Shown here in pieces: positions 53,701 through 64,000 of a stretch of 64,000 nt of DNA (positions within the stretch are counted from its first letter, which is position 1; each line of letters starts with the position of its first letter). The stretch covers positions 12,237,501-12,301,500 of the forward strand of contig CM048843.1 of assembly GCA_026545765.1 (NCBI GenBank), read 5' to 3'. A model generated the notes under the pieces. The model was not told where the DNA came from. It saw only the letters and a list, made by a program, of their open reading frames with translations, and did no database searches. Position numbers and translations under genes: made by a program. The DNA is from Plantago major (taxonomy: Eukaryota; Streptophyta; Magnoliopsida; Lamiales; Plantaginaceae).

Positions 53701-56700
53701 GTTTGCGGTACCACTAAAAATGGCAATATGAAAACGAGTCTTGGTGCTCTCGAGAAGTTTGTATAAGTTAATTTCATAAAATATTTTTCAATGTAATTTA
53801 AGAACAATTTGTAGTCAAATCAGATTTTACAAACTCAAATTACACATTCTTTATTGGATGGAAATAATAGACCTTTTGTGGTTGTGGGCATGGTCGACTC
53901 AAAAAATTTGAGGCCTTATATATGCCGAATTTTTTAAATGCATCCCAAGTAAAAATGTATTTTTAAAAGAAGTTTCCTTTATAATATTTAAATTATTAAT
54001 ATAAAAAATAATCACTTTAAAATTATAAAAATTCATATGTTATTTGAAGTAAAAATCATATATTAATTCTTTATGAAAACAATTATTTTCATATTTTGAA
54101 TCAAACTTCGGGCTGTATAATCCAACTTGCTTGACACACACACATATATGTATGAAAATCTCTGCTCAACACGTGCCTTGATCTCTTAAATTATGGATTT
54201 TTTTAAAAATTAAATAACTTAGAAGCGGGAATACCACCAACCAGATCCCCACTTATGTAGCCCTAATTTCACAACTCCCTCTACAATCAAAACAAAATTC
54301 GAGTGCATATTACGTGTGTTTGGCACTCGATTCGAGTTGAGTTTTGACAATTTTTTGTGTTTGTTTTTCCACTCTACACTATACTAAAATTATTATTTCA
54401 CTAACATCGTCTTTCACACATTCCGGTGATTTTATTTGGGGTGGTTTTTTTTTGGGGGTTGTGATAGCCCCAAATGTATTATTATTTGACATACATAAAT
54501 TTTCACATATTTCTTGAGGGAGAGTGGGGGGGGGGGGGTCCCCTAGCCTAAAAAAAATATTATTTCACTAACTTAACTTTTGACATGTTTTGATAAAAAG
54601 AATTAGTGAGCCCTCGACCTGACCCTTCCACACAGTAAGCACACTTACAAAAATTAGTATTTCACTAACATAATTACAAACTATATTGCAGATTAGACAG
54701 AAATTGCATTTTTATCGGTCAGGTTATTCAGGTCGTGTTTCACGGGTATGGAAAGGGCCGGGTATATACTGAACTGGACGCAAACACCATTCTTTTAAAC
54801 GGGTACCATGCCCCGGGGGGGGGGGGGGGGTCGCAACGGGTGGGATAGAATCTGAACCATTTAAAAGACTAGATTGTTAGAGGTCTTCTTAGTAAAATTC
54901 GTTAATGTGATTAATTACTCAGTCATGCCTTATCATAGATCGTGCTAAAAGTGAGGTATGGAATAAATCTAAGCCAAAAGTTTATTGTTCATATGGTTGA
55001 TGATGAGTCCATCAGACGAGACAAACTTTCATCTCAATTTCAAGAAGAGATAGTTCATTCCTTTTATACATTCAGGTCAACGCGAAGTTTAGGTGAGTAG
55101 GAGCCTGTTTGGCATACCATTATAAATGACTATTCATCCGTTAAAATATTTCAGCGTATTTGTTTTGTATCTTCTACAGTAAAAAATTTAACTCAATTTT
55201 TTCTCCACTAAACAATCATCATTCTCTTTCTACCCTACTCTTACATCCTCTCTACTTTTTCAATTAATCTAACAATCTTAAACTAATCAAATAACATTTA
55301 AACCAATCAAATTAACTTAAAAAATATGAAACACATCACTTTATTCTTACATACTCTATATAACAACCCTATAAATTTATAACTCTATTCCAAACACCAT
55401 GTTTTATAACTCACCTTTAACTCAATTACTATTTATCAACTAATTTTTTTCTTTAACTCACTTTTTTTAACTCTATATACCAAACAACCAGTAGTTCTTT
55501 TTTTTTTTAGTTATGTATGAAGTTTTGTGGGATGACTAAAAATGACAAACAATGCGGTTGACGCATAGTTTTAGGTGAAAAAAAATGATAAAAACATAAA
55601 AAATGTGGCAAAAAGTGTAATTTAGTGGCAAAGTCATGTGAATGCATGAAGTTCTTTGGGACACAAGGGGTATGGATCTCTAACAATGATTATGGAATAT
55701 ATGACACGATAACCAACTTGATGTATACATAAGTGTCCAACAAGTTTATTTCGATCATATAACAGAGACTTATAAGTACAATTCACATACATCAAGCGTG
55801 TCAATTTTCACTAAAATTACTATTTTTCAGTATTTACATGTATAAGTTGTTTTTTTTATATGAACGTTTGTTGATGATAATGACGTATAAATTCTCACCG
55901 ACCATACATTTTAGATGTTTACAAACTGAAAATGTTATTTTAATAAGTGTGGAGTTCTATGCATATACTTAATTATTTTTTTTTACTATACCCGTCGAGT
56001 ATCGACGGGCCACATACTAGTTGTTTAATAAACGAAACATTCAAAACGTGGTTGTCAATTTCGTGGCATAAGACCTGATACAATATAAAATAGTGGAAAA
56101 CACAGATATTTACGTGGTTGTGCAATTTGACAACGTCAATACGGCCAGCACAATTTGACCGAATTGATTTTTTGCTAGGAATGCAAAAATCCTCTTAAGA
56201 TCACCAGAACCGATCAAAGTGCATAACTCGTGTTGGTGTGTTTTTATGATGTTTGCACTTTATTTTGGGAGCTTATAGCGCATGGCGATCACTAACGTCT
56301 GTTGAATCAATTCCTGGTACTACTCGGGCAAAGTGTTCACCTTTTTATTTTTATAATCCTGTGCCTGATAACATTTTTGACCGAGTTCCATTTCTTATTA
56401 GTGCATACTTCATAGGTGATCGAAAAATGAATGTGAAATACATAGAGGCTATATGTTGTCAAAAAGATTTTACCTTTTGTTGAAACTACTTTCTAACTTG
56501 TCTCTAATATTCAGTTAGTAAAGGCCAGAGAAATTTCTGGCAGGGCAGCCCGTGATGTGGGACAACCAACTGCCGAAAGTCATCCTCAGGTACTTGTAAT
56601 CTGTCTCATGTGTTTTCTCATTATAATTTGTTCTTGACAAGCAATTAACCTTTTAACATTTTGTTTTATGCAGTTAATGAAGGAAGGAGAGATCACCCCT

Positions 56701-59700
56701 GGGATAAGTAGTGAGGAGTATATATGGAGGCGGAAGAGGTTGTTGCAACTCCTACCGGAGAACAGTCTAGCAATTGTTGCTTCCGCCCCAGTAAAAATGA
56801 TGAACGATGTTGTGCCATACACCTTTCGGCAGGATGCCGACTACAACTACATCACTGGATGCCAGCAACCAGGTGGAGTTGCAGTTTTAAGTCACAAACA
56901 TGGTTTATGCATGTTCATGCCAGAAACAACCCATAACGTAAGCCAAATGTTCTTTGCTCCCAGTTTCTCTGAGTCTGTTTTAAGCAAATATATTTTCATT
57001 GACCTGTTAATATTAGTTTCTGGATTCTGGTCATGTGACTACATAGTCAGAACAGAGAATTCCAAGAGTCTGTGTTGTTAGGATTCTTGCAAGGAACGTG
57101 ACATGATGATAAGAAGAGTAGTTTTTTTTTTTTGTCTGTGTTCTTACAACCTACACATTAAATCTCTCTTTTGATCACTAAATCATACTATCAAAAGTGC
57201 ATACACTGTTGGCGGTGATAGAAATCTGTCTACTAGTAATACAACTTGATTAGACTTTCGAAGTAACTTGTCTATTTATCGTCTTTGTAACATGGTAGAG
57301 TGAAACCAATATAGCCTAGCTGTCATAGTGCACAATGTCCAGCTAAGTGAGAATTCTCATTCTGCCTAAACTGCAAACCCCCCCCAATGCTGCTGACCAT
57401 TCATATCTGACACTCCACAGATCAAATGTATCAGTTTGCACACCTTTTAAACGTATCTGTTTGCTACAAATATAGTTCTGCATTAGAGATTAGAGATTTG
57501 AACTAGTAGTTTCTTACACCTTTTAGGATGTAGTATGGCAAGGGAAGATTGCTGGAGTCGATGAAGCTTTGCAAACATTCATGGCTGATGAAGCGTACCC
57601 AATGAGTTCGTTGGATAAGGTAAATCCGTTCGTCGCTTTAAATGTTTTTATGCTTAAAGTTTACGCTAACTAAAATAGAGTTCTTTTGGAGTTTAGATTT
57701 TTGATGTTTGCAAGTTAAATAACTGTTTAAAGAAAAAAAAAAGAAGGGAAAAGTTTGAAAAAGTGTTATTGTTACAACTATTGACCAAATGGGTTACTAT
57801 ATATCTGTCTTGTTATTTGTGTTTTCTTGATTAGTCTTCCAGTCTCATCTCTTTCTTGTAATTAGTGCTTTTATCTAGACCTCAAAAATCTGCAACGGGC
57901 CTCTGTGACTTGATGAAATGCCTTTGGTTTCTTCTTATTTAAGCCTTAGGCTCTTATTGTTACAACTATTGACCAAATGGGTTACTATATATCTGTCTTG
58001 TTATTTGTGTTTTCTTGATTAGTCTTCGAGTCTCATCTCTTTCTTGTAATTAGTGCTTTTATCTAGACCTCAAAAATCTGCAACGGGCCTCTGTGACTTG
58101 ATGAAATGCCTTTGGTTTCTTCTTATTCAAGCCTTAGGCTCTTAAGCCGGTGAATGTTAAACCAAATGCCTTATGTCGCACTATCAATCTAATAACCTAC
58201 CATATAGCATGAAAAATTATATGTGCACTTATGTTACCAAGTACCAACCTTCTGACTTTCTAATATCTTGTTGATAAAATTGTCTACTGTATTGAATTAA
58301 GGAAGAGTTCTAATTTTGTATGTATAGCTTGTTCATATACTGTACTGAAGTAAGGATAGTCGCAATTGTGACTCATAAAAAACTTTATAACATGCATTAT
58401 GATTTCTTATTCTGCAAGTTGTCATGACTTGCCAACTAATGGGGCTTTGCTTTAGCCTTTAGGAGTCAGTACCTGTCTGCAACCACATTATTAAGATAAT
58501 CTACATATGAAATGCAATTTTCTAATCCTGGTTTATTTTATTAGTCAGTTTATTCGAGGGCGTATTAATTCATAACTCGATACCTTATTCTCTCATTCTT
58601 AATTGTATATGCAGATCCTGCCGAGGATGATTGGGAGCTCCTCTCAGTTATTCCACAATGTGAGTACTGCTGCTTCTAGTTATATGGACTTGTCAGCCTT
58701 CAAAAATGCAGTTTATAGTGGCAAAGTGAGAGATTTTTCAGTGTATAGTCATGAAGCTCGATGGATAAAATCTCAATCAGAACTTAGCTTGATGAGAAAT
58801 TCTGCTTCCATAGGCTGTCAGGTATATATTTTATGTTGCATTTATGTTAATTTTTTGTCAAGTGCACTTCTCTCTGTGGTTTATTTGTTTCGTTGAAAAA
58901 TGTTCCTCACTTTGAATTGTAATGTGCTATTTCCGAATAAATTATATTGTCTTAGAAATCTGTGTGTTCAGGTGAAATTATCGTTGAACTCAAACTTCAT
59001 ATAGTTTTGGTTTTTGCAAAATTGAGACTTCGTTGAATTGTTCCGCAACCTGCTTTTGCAAAGCCTTTTACTTTTCAAACATGTAGAAAAGTGTGATGTT
59101 TCATCAGGTTTCTGGGAAAACTGATTCAATTACTTTGCTAATTTCATATATGCTCATTATTACTGGTTTGGTTTGAATAGGCCCTTCTACAGACGATGTT
59201 GAACTCAAAGTCATCTCCTGATGAGGGAATGCTGGCAGCTAAGTTTGAGTATGAGTGCAAGATGAGAGGTGCCCAAAGAATGGCGTAAGTTTTCTTCCTG
59301 AATAGACTTGCAGAATTTGGTTCAAGCTAGACCATAGTCCATAGAGCTAGTTATGATAAGATCAGAGATTGTCCAATCTATACTTGCTCATACTAATATA
59401 GTACTAATATGAAGTACAATGTTCATTTTTTGCTAGCTACCTTAACTCTTTTGTGATACGAGGTTCTTGGGTGCTTTCTGCAGGTTCAATCCGGTTGTTG
59501 GTGGGGGGCGTAACGCCAGTGTCATACATTATGCTCGGAATGATCAAAGAGTAAGTTCATTTTCTCATCCTTATCCGTGTGCTCAATTTTGAATTTTGAT
59601 GTTACTAAAAAGGCCAGCAATTTGCTGACAGATTCAGGAAGGAGACCTTGTTCTTATGGATGTAGGATGTGAACTTCATGGTTACGTTAGTGACATTACA

Positions 59701-61560
59701 CGTACATGGCCACCTTGCGGAAGGTTCTCTCCTCTTCAGGTATCCATTCGCTGTGTTTATTTGTCTGATAACTTGTCTTGATGATAATGGGAAACTGCTG
59801 TGCACCTGATATCTCTGTTTCTTTATCGTTTATTGAAAGTGTGAACTACTATTGCATGTTAGATTGCTTTGGATTGATGTTCCTTGAGTGTATTTTAGGA
59901 AGAACTTTATGCCCTCATATTGGAGACGAACGAGGAATGTTTGAGACTCTGCAAACCAGGCACAAGCATCCGAGAAATACACCGATATTCGGTATGCTTT
60001 TAACTGATGTGCCTTCATCTTTTCATTTTCTTCTATCTATTCTGTTTGCTAATATTGTTGGAGATCAAACTTTATGTTCATCCATGAAGAGGCAGCTTAC
60101 TATCAGTCTACCTGTTTTTGCAGGTTAATAAGCTGCGAAAAGGATTCAAGGAAATAGGAGTAATGAAAAGTGATAGAGCGCAGATTTATAATTCACTAAA
60201 TCCAACAAATATAGGTGATTTCCATTATTCCATCGCTAGAATTTATATCCACTAATAATAGTGAACTAGGTAATTTTTCTTGAGATAGCAGTAGTATCTA
60301 TTTTGATTTAGCGTATTCGTTATAACATATAGGTCACTATCTTGGAATGGATGTGCATGATTGCTCCAGTATCAGTTATGACCGCCCTCTGGAGCCGGGT
60401 GTCGTAAGTCTCTTCTCTGTTGAATTTCTGATGCAGATTGCTGTTCGTTTGTTTTAGCTTGTGAAGGAGTAGATCAAAGATAAGTAGAATTTAATGCACA
60501 TTAGCACAGCTGCACAGATGACTTCGTACCAGTGGTTTGGTACGAGTGCCCAGAAATTGGGTGCTGGTCTTGGAAGTTGATACAGTCATACAACTACTAT
60601 TATTACTACGAATACGAGCTACAGTACCAGTTTCTCCCCCCTTGTTTCTTCAATTATAATATTTTTTATTCTCATGCCATGTTTGCAATGCACAGGTAAT
60701 CACGATCGAACCGGGAGTTTACATCCCTTCAGATTATGATGGGCCGGAGAGGTAGGATTGTCATTTTACCAAATTGATTTTGTGTAGTTTGGATAATGTT
60801 GGCTCGGAAAAAAATAGATGGACAAACTATTAAGAAGAAAGTTCTCTTTACAAACTAAGGCTCAAGTCATATGAATCATGATAAAGTACGTGACGTGATG
60901 CACTGATGCAGATATCGAGGTATTGGCATAAGGATAGAAGATGAAGTTCTGATCACCGAAACAGGATATGAGGTAACCTTTGAGCATATATGGAAACAAC
61001 TCACTTCTCTGTAACCACTCCATTGTTCTGCAACTCAAAGTCTCAAACTACTATTTGACGTGATGGTTCTCAAAGTCACTTGTTCTTAAAGTTTGTCATG
61101 TTTTTTTCTGTCACTAGAAGTTGAGGATGATCTGGTCTTTTGCTTTAAAAGTAGCTCAGCAATTTTCTAGTGTTTGCTCGATTGTAGAGAAAAGCCCCCA
61201 GTATATGAATATGGCAATATGCGGCGTTGTGGTCCTGAACATAAATCAAAAAACATTTCTCAATTGGTGCCTGCATTTTTCCGAGTAAATTTCCAAATGT
61301 TGTTGAGACACCATAGAAAAACATTTCTAAAAAAATCTACTATGTTCATACAAAAAGGCAAAGTATTGCATCTCTCTTTGTTTTGTGAGCGTCCCAAGAA
61401 CTCTGATAGCCAGCTAAATCCCCAACTTGACGTTGGTTATGAGCAGGTACTTACGGGATCATTACCTAAACAAATCAAGCACATGGAATCCTTGCTTAAC
61501 AATCTAAGTCATAGGACCGAAATGGAGACTAGCAATCTCATCAGTACGGCGTTTAGCTGA
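50784..61560 (+). CDS. ICP55: ICP55-type mitochondrial Xaa-Pro aminopeptidase (14 exons)
   Basis: Coding exons: 50784-50840, 56515-56589, 56674-56937, 57527-57619, 58615-58821, 59181-59284, 59484-59550, 59632-59739, 59899-59991, 60124-60214, 60333-60403, 60696-60751, 60912-60972 and 61447-61560. All introns are GT-AG and the frame is open for 486 residues, close to the family's usual length. ICP55 is an M24B metallopeptidase that removes one residue from mitochondrial precursors after MPP cleavage, stabilising them. Exon 1 encodes a basic presequence (MQILRRNLLRRNPSC). Residues 45-160 are the aminopeptidase P N-terminal domain (VPYTFRQDADYNYITGCQQP). The pita-bread domain keeps all five metal ligands: D299, D310, H388, E415 and E438, plus H395 (DVHD). 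Nothing is broken, so it should be functional. Intron 1 is 5.67 kb because of a Helitron. A cytosolic aminopeptidase P is unlikely given the presequence and the GQPT...SHPQLM block after it. Confidence 0.93.
51603..51862 (+). repeat. Tandem duplication in ICP55 intron 1 (period 128 bp)
   Basis: Two copies start AGCTCTTGCAT (51603 and 51731) and share TAGTTTTGAATCTCTATTT, CCATTGATATCAAACTATG and GATACTTGTGGTGGTGTC. They differ mainly in the length of the T-rich stretch. Confidence 0.9.
53445..53670. mobile_element. Stowaway MITE inside the Helitron
   Basis: Starts TA/CTCCTTTCGTCCCATAACAA and ends TTGTTATGGGAG/TA, so there is a TA duplication and an inverted CCCATAACAA block. The right end is missing 8 bases of the inverted repeat. 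226 bp, A/T-rich. Confidence 0.75.
55101..55491. mobile_element. Tourist-like MITE inside the Helitron
   Basis: Ends GAGCCTGTTTGGCATACC and TATATACCAAACAACCAG are imperfect inverted copies (the CTGTTTGGnATA type). TAG flanks both sides. No coding. Confidence 0.5.
55991..56009 (+). other. Helitron 3'-terminal hairpin
   Basis: CCCGTCGA-GTA-TCGACGGG, a perfect 8-bp stem, 7 bases before the terminal CTAG. The arms are identical to those at 19185-19203. Confidence 0.9.
57766..58141 (+). repeat. Tandem duplication in ICP55 intron 4 (period 188 bp)
   Basis: Two almost identical copies, each from TTATTGTTACAACTATTGACC to GCCTTAGGCTCTTA. Only a few differences are seen (for example CTTCCAG versus CTTCGAG, and TATTTAAG versus TATTCAAG). 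The high identity indicates a recent duplication, or an assembly artefact. Confidence 0.93.
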
Positions 61561-63499
61561 GGCATATGACAAGCATAAGGCAGGTGTCATCTAGGACATG
61601 AATTCAAGGCACAGCCAACAATTGCAGATCAGTGAACGAGGTATCACTGAATTGTTGTGAACTACTAGGAAACCAGCTTTCTTGCACATACTTATATTGG
61701 TTTTGTCCTCCTGTTTATGCTTTATCCCAATTCTTTATCTGAGGCATCTCATTTTTCTTCGAAACAACAATGATTTTTCTTTAGTTTGTTTGCAATTGCC
61801 TTTTCATATAATGTCACAGTTCACCAAATTTTAATGTTTCTTGTGAAAATAAGAATCTGAGCTCAACATTTGACCCGATCGAATCTGTTTACTTGGTTTA
61901 ATGTCTCCAAGTATGAGATTCTGTATTGTAGATCTACAATAACATCAATTGCGAGGCTAATTAGGTAATACTTGTAGTATGTTGGAGATCAATAAATCCT
62001 AGAATTCCATATTATGTAACTTGAATGGTAGTCTGTTGAAGATCTGATATTCTGATCTACCATCTACCTCCCATATCTAGAATAGTTCGAGTACCAATGT
62101 CGATCTGCTGATCCAGGGAAGATGATGAAATTATGAAACACTGCAAGGCATGTCATACGGTAGCTAGCTAGCTTTAAATTCTGTGAAAGAGACGTTGAAG
62201 CTGATATAGTTTACAGCAACAACGCCATTCACAAAAGTGTCAAATGTGTTAGCTCGGTACTTTTTTTTTTTTTTTAGAGTAGTTAGCTCGGTACTTCTTG
62301 TGTTCGACTAAATGTGACATATGGGTATTTTTAGCGAGGTGGATTAGATTATTCTGAGTTCGGGTGGGACGGTTGTCCCCTCCCATCACCACTGTCTCCC
62401 CCGGTGAAAGGTGTATTTGGTCTTTTCAAGTCAATATTATATGATCAATCAATTGGAAGACCCCATGGCATATTAAATTTGTATCATCCATAAATGAGTG
62501 GGACATGGCACGAACCAAGTGGCTATCCTCGAAGAGGAAAATTCGACTCGATTTTCCATGGTTTCACCTTCTCATCGTAGAATGGCCCCACATTTGTCAT
62601 TCCATTATAGTGAGAGGGTGAGATAAAACCAGGGTCTAACAAACCCCTTCGAAGAGAGTTCTTATCAATTTTGATCACACCAAGCAGTGAATGTGCAATT
62701 TAGTCTCTAGTACTTTGTGCTCACAAAGTCAAAAGGAAAAAAGAAAAAGAAAAATCGCGGCCGAGTTTTACATAATATAATTTCAACATTTTAGTAAGTA
62801 TTATGTCCGGCACAAGCTACATAGCTCAGAATTGTGCTAGACATGACCTGTTACAATATAGAAATTGAGAGAAAACTATATTACATAGATGAATTATTAA
62901 TAGATTGACGTAGTAAGAAGAGTAAGAGTACAATAAATAGAAAGAACATATGCTTATACAGAAATATAAACTAACCATCTAATCCAACTAGAAAACAAAA
63001 TTTAAGTTGTAGAAGATATATAATACAAAACTTAATATGATAAAATACGAATTAGACTAAAAGAGTTCTTCTTCAAGTTGAAGTTGAGTCTTGTAATATA
63101 TCTTTACATGACCACAAAGATCTAGCTCTTGTTATCTTCGTTAAGTGCAAGTCTTTGTTCAACTAAATGTTTGAGCAAAAATGGTAGAACAATTTGTAAA
63201 CCTACATAAAACACCACATTATGTTCATTGTAACTTTGACATTGACTCCTTGATCATGTCCCTACTTGGTTAACATAACAGCATACGTCTACTGTTAGGT
63301 AACCTGTAACGTATATTACATCTTTTTTTTTTTTTTAAAGTAAAACTAGCTCGTAGCTGATTAGCTAGGTATAACTAATTGATTTTTATAGAGATACTTC
63401 GTAAATTAATTAGCTGATAAACTAGCTAATTTGTTAAATTGTATACTAGCTGAACAAACTTATCAAATCACCGTAATAAAATTATTTCAAAAACAATAT
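61561..63499. other. 3' UTR of ICP55 and intergenic sequence
   Basis: No further gene seen. A candidate poly(A) signal AATAAA is at 61991-61996. The rest is A/T-rich. Confidence 0.45.
62248..62296 (-). repeat. 15-bp direct repeats around a poly-T stretch
   Basis: GTTAGCTCGGTACTT occurs at 62248-62262 and 62282-62296, with only a T-run and AGAGTA between. It looks like the target duplication of an extremely truncated LINE or SINE insertion (poly(A) tail only, minus strand). Confidence 0.6.
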
Positions 63500-63784
63500 T
63501 GATAGAATTCCATCTCATCTAAAAACTCGAACTTGTAGAGAGTTGTAGAATTTAGTCATTTATATTAATACTCCAATACCCCGCACTCGTGGTCAATTTC
63601 AACCTCTTTGGAGAGGCCATTCGAGTGGAAATTTAATATGGGGCGGAGATTGTCTCCGTGGAGATTCGAACCCAGGTTAGACGTGAGCCAGAGGCTCTGA
63701 TACCATGATAGAATTCCATCCCATCTAAAAGCTCGAACTTGTAGAGAGTTGCGAAATTTAGTCATTTATATTAATACTCCAATA
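63500..63784 (-). mobile_element. TRIM/SMART-like miniature LTR retrotransposon
   Basis: Two 79-bp direct repeats (63500-63578 and 63706-63784) differ at about five positions. On the minus strand the repeat ends TTCTATCA and is followed at once by TGGTATCAGAGC, the primer-binding site complementary to initiator tRNA-Met. At the other end GAGTGCGGGG, a purine tract, precedes the second repeat. Flanks are AATAT on both sides (63495-63499 and 63785-63789). The interior is about 127 bp and codes nothing. The minus-strand LTR starts TATTGG, not TG, a mild irregularity. The size of 285 bp is close to the SMART class described in plants. Confidence 0.9.
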
Positions 63785-63789
63785 AATAT

Positions 63790-64000
63790 CATCGATATTA
63801 TAAGAGTATAAATGCTAATGCCAATTGTCAAGAAAAGTGAAAGTAGTAGTATATTTTATCACTTAAAGACTAGAAATACATACTTTCAGTAGTTATATAG
63901 AAGCCTCAAACAAAAAACTAACTACTAATCAACCCCAACCCAATCAAAGGCTAGAAATCAGGTCTTCCTAAATGGGTCAATCGAATCAGTATTTAAACCA
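63790..64000. other. Intergenic, nothing recognised
   Basis: Short end of the window without a visible feature. Confidence 0.4.

Larger units (their letters stand above)
52241..56020 (+). mobile_element. Non-autonomous Helitron in ICP55 intron 1
   Basis: The 5' end is A/TCTATCTATATTCTATATAT. Its first 100 bases parallel the 5' end of the Helitron at 28959 (TCTATCTAT...TACATTAA...CCATTCTA.GGC...GATTGGT). The 3' end has the same hairpin arms (55991-56009) followed by CTAG/T at 56017-56021. The flanks are A and T, with no duplication, as expected. It encodes no Rep or helicase. It carries a Stowaway-type MITE, another MITE and G-homopolymers. It lies fully inside the intron, which is still spliceable by its end sequences. 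Confidence 0.87.

Noticed and set aside
63580-63705. SINE with tRNA-like boxes (GGTATCAGAGCC and GGTTCGAATC on the minus strand)
   Set aside because: The flanking 79-bp direct repeats, the exact position of the primer-binding site and the AATAT duplication fit a miniature LTR element better; there is no poly(A) tail.

Overview
This is nuclear DNA of a flowering plant, probably a eudicot. The evidence is intron-containing genes with GT-AG splice sites, a plastid-targeted malate dehydrogenase with a transit peptide, a mitochondrial processing peptidase spread over 14 exons, and typical plant transposons (Ty1/copia, Ty3/gypsy of the Tat type, Helitron, hAT, Stowaway, LINE, a miniature LTR element). 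I cannot place the species from sequence alone.

Layout. 1-17307 is a Ty1/copia retrotransposon split by a complete but decayed 14-kb Ty3/gypsy element (LTRs 184-1043 and 13334-14196, target duplication ATAAT). The gypsy element carries gag, protease, RT, RNase H, a second archaeal-type RNase H and an intact integrase frame. Downstream of pol it has about 6 kb holding an antisense gene and up to three antisense TATA boxes. 17511-30047 is a nest at least four layers deep: a minus-strand LINE is cut by a solo LTR (18111-29657, duplication ACCGG), which is cut by a 9.8-kb minus-strand Helitron with Rep and PIF1-like helicase remnants (19174-28959, A^T insertion), which is cut in its coding region by another solo LTR (23775-26149).

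The genic half starts at about 30.3 kb: a plastidial NAD-malate dehydrogenase (CDS 31639-32841), a proline-rich single-pass membrane protein (from 38243), a small hydrophobic protein on the minus strand (45125-45391) and an ICP55-type Xaa-Pro aminopeptidase (50784-61560, 14 exons, 486 codons). These genes are not an operon and share no obvious pathway; two encode organelle-targeted enzymes. Between them lie MITEs, a dispersed 1.2-1.3 kb segmental duplication (33608-34810 and 41007-42315), a hAT element with an exact 8-bp duplication (48782-50208) that carries another nested MITE, and a 285-bp TRIM/SMART-like LTR element (63500-63784).

Intron 1 of the ICP55 gene is 5.67 kb, about two thirds of which is a non-autonomous Helitron (52241-56020). 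Its 5' end and its terminal hairpin match those of the large Helitron at 19-29 kb, so the two belong to one family. I found no CRISPR, no convincing tRNA or rRNA gene and no clearly new biochemical system. The most unusual material is the depth and precision of the nested insertions, the antisense transcription units inside the gypsy element, and the very small LTR element.
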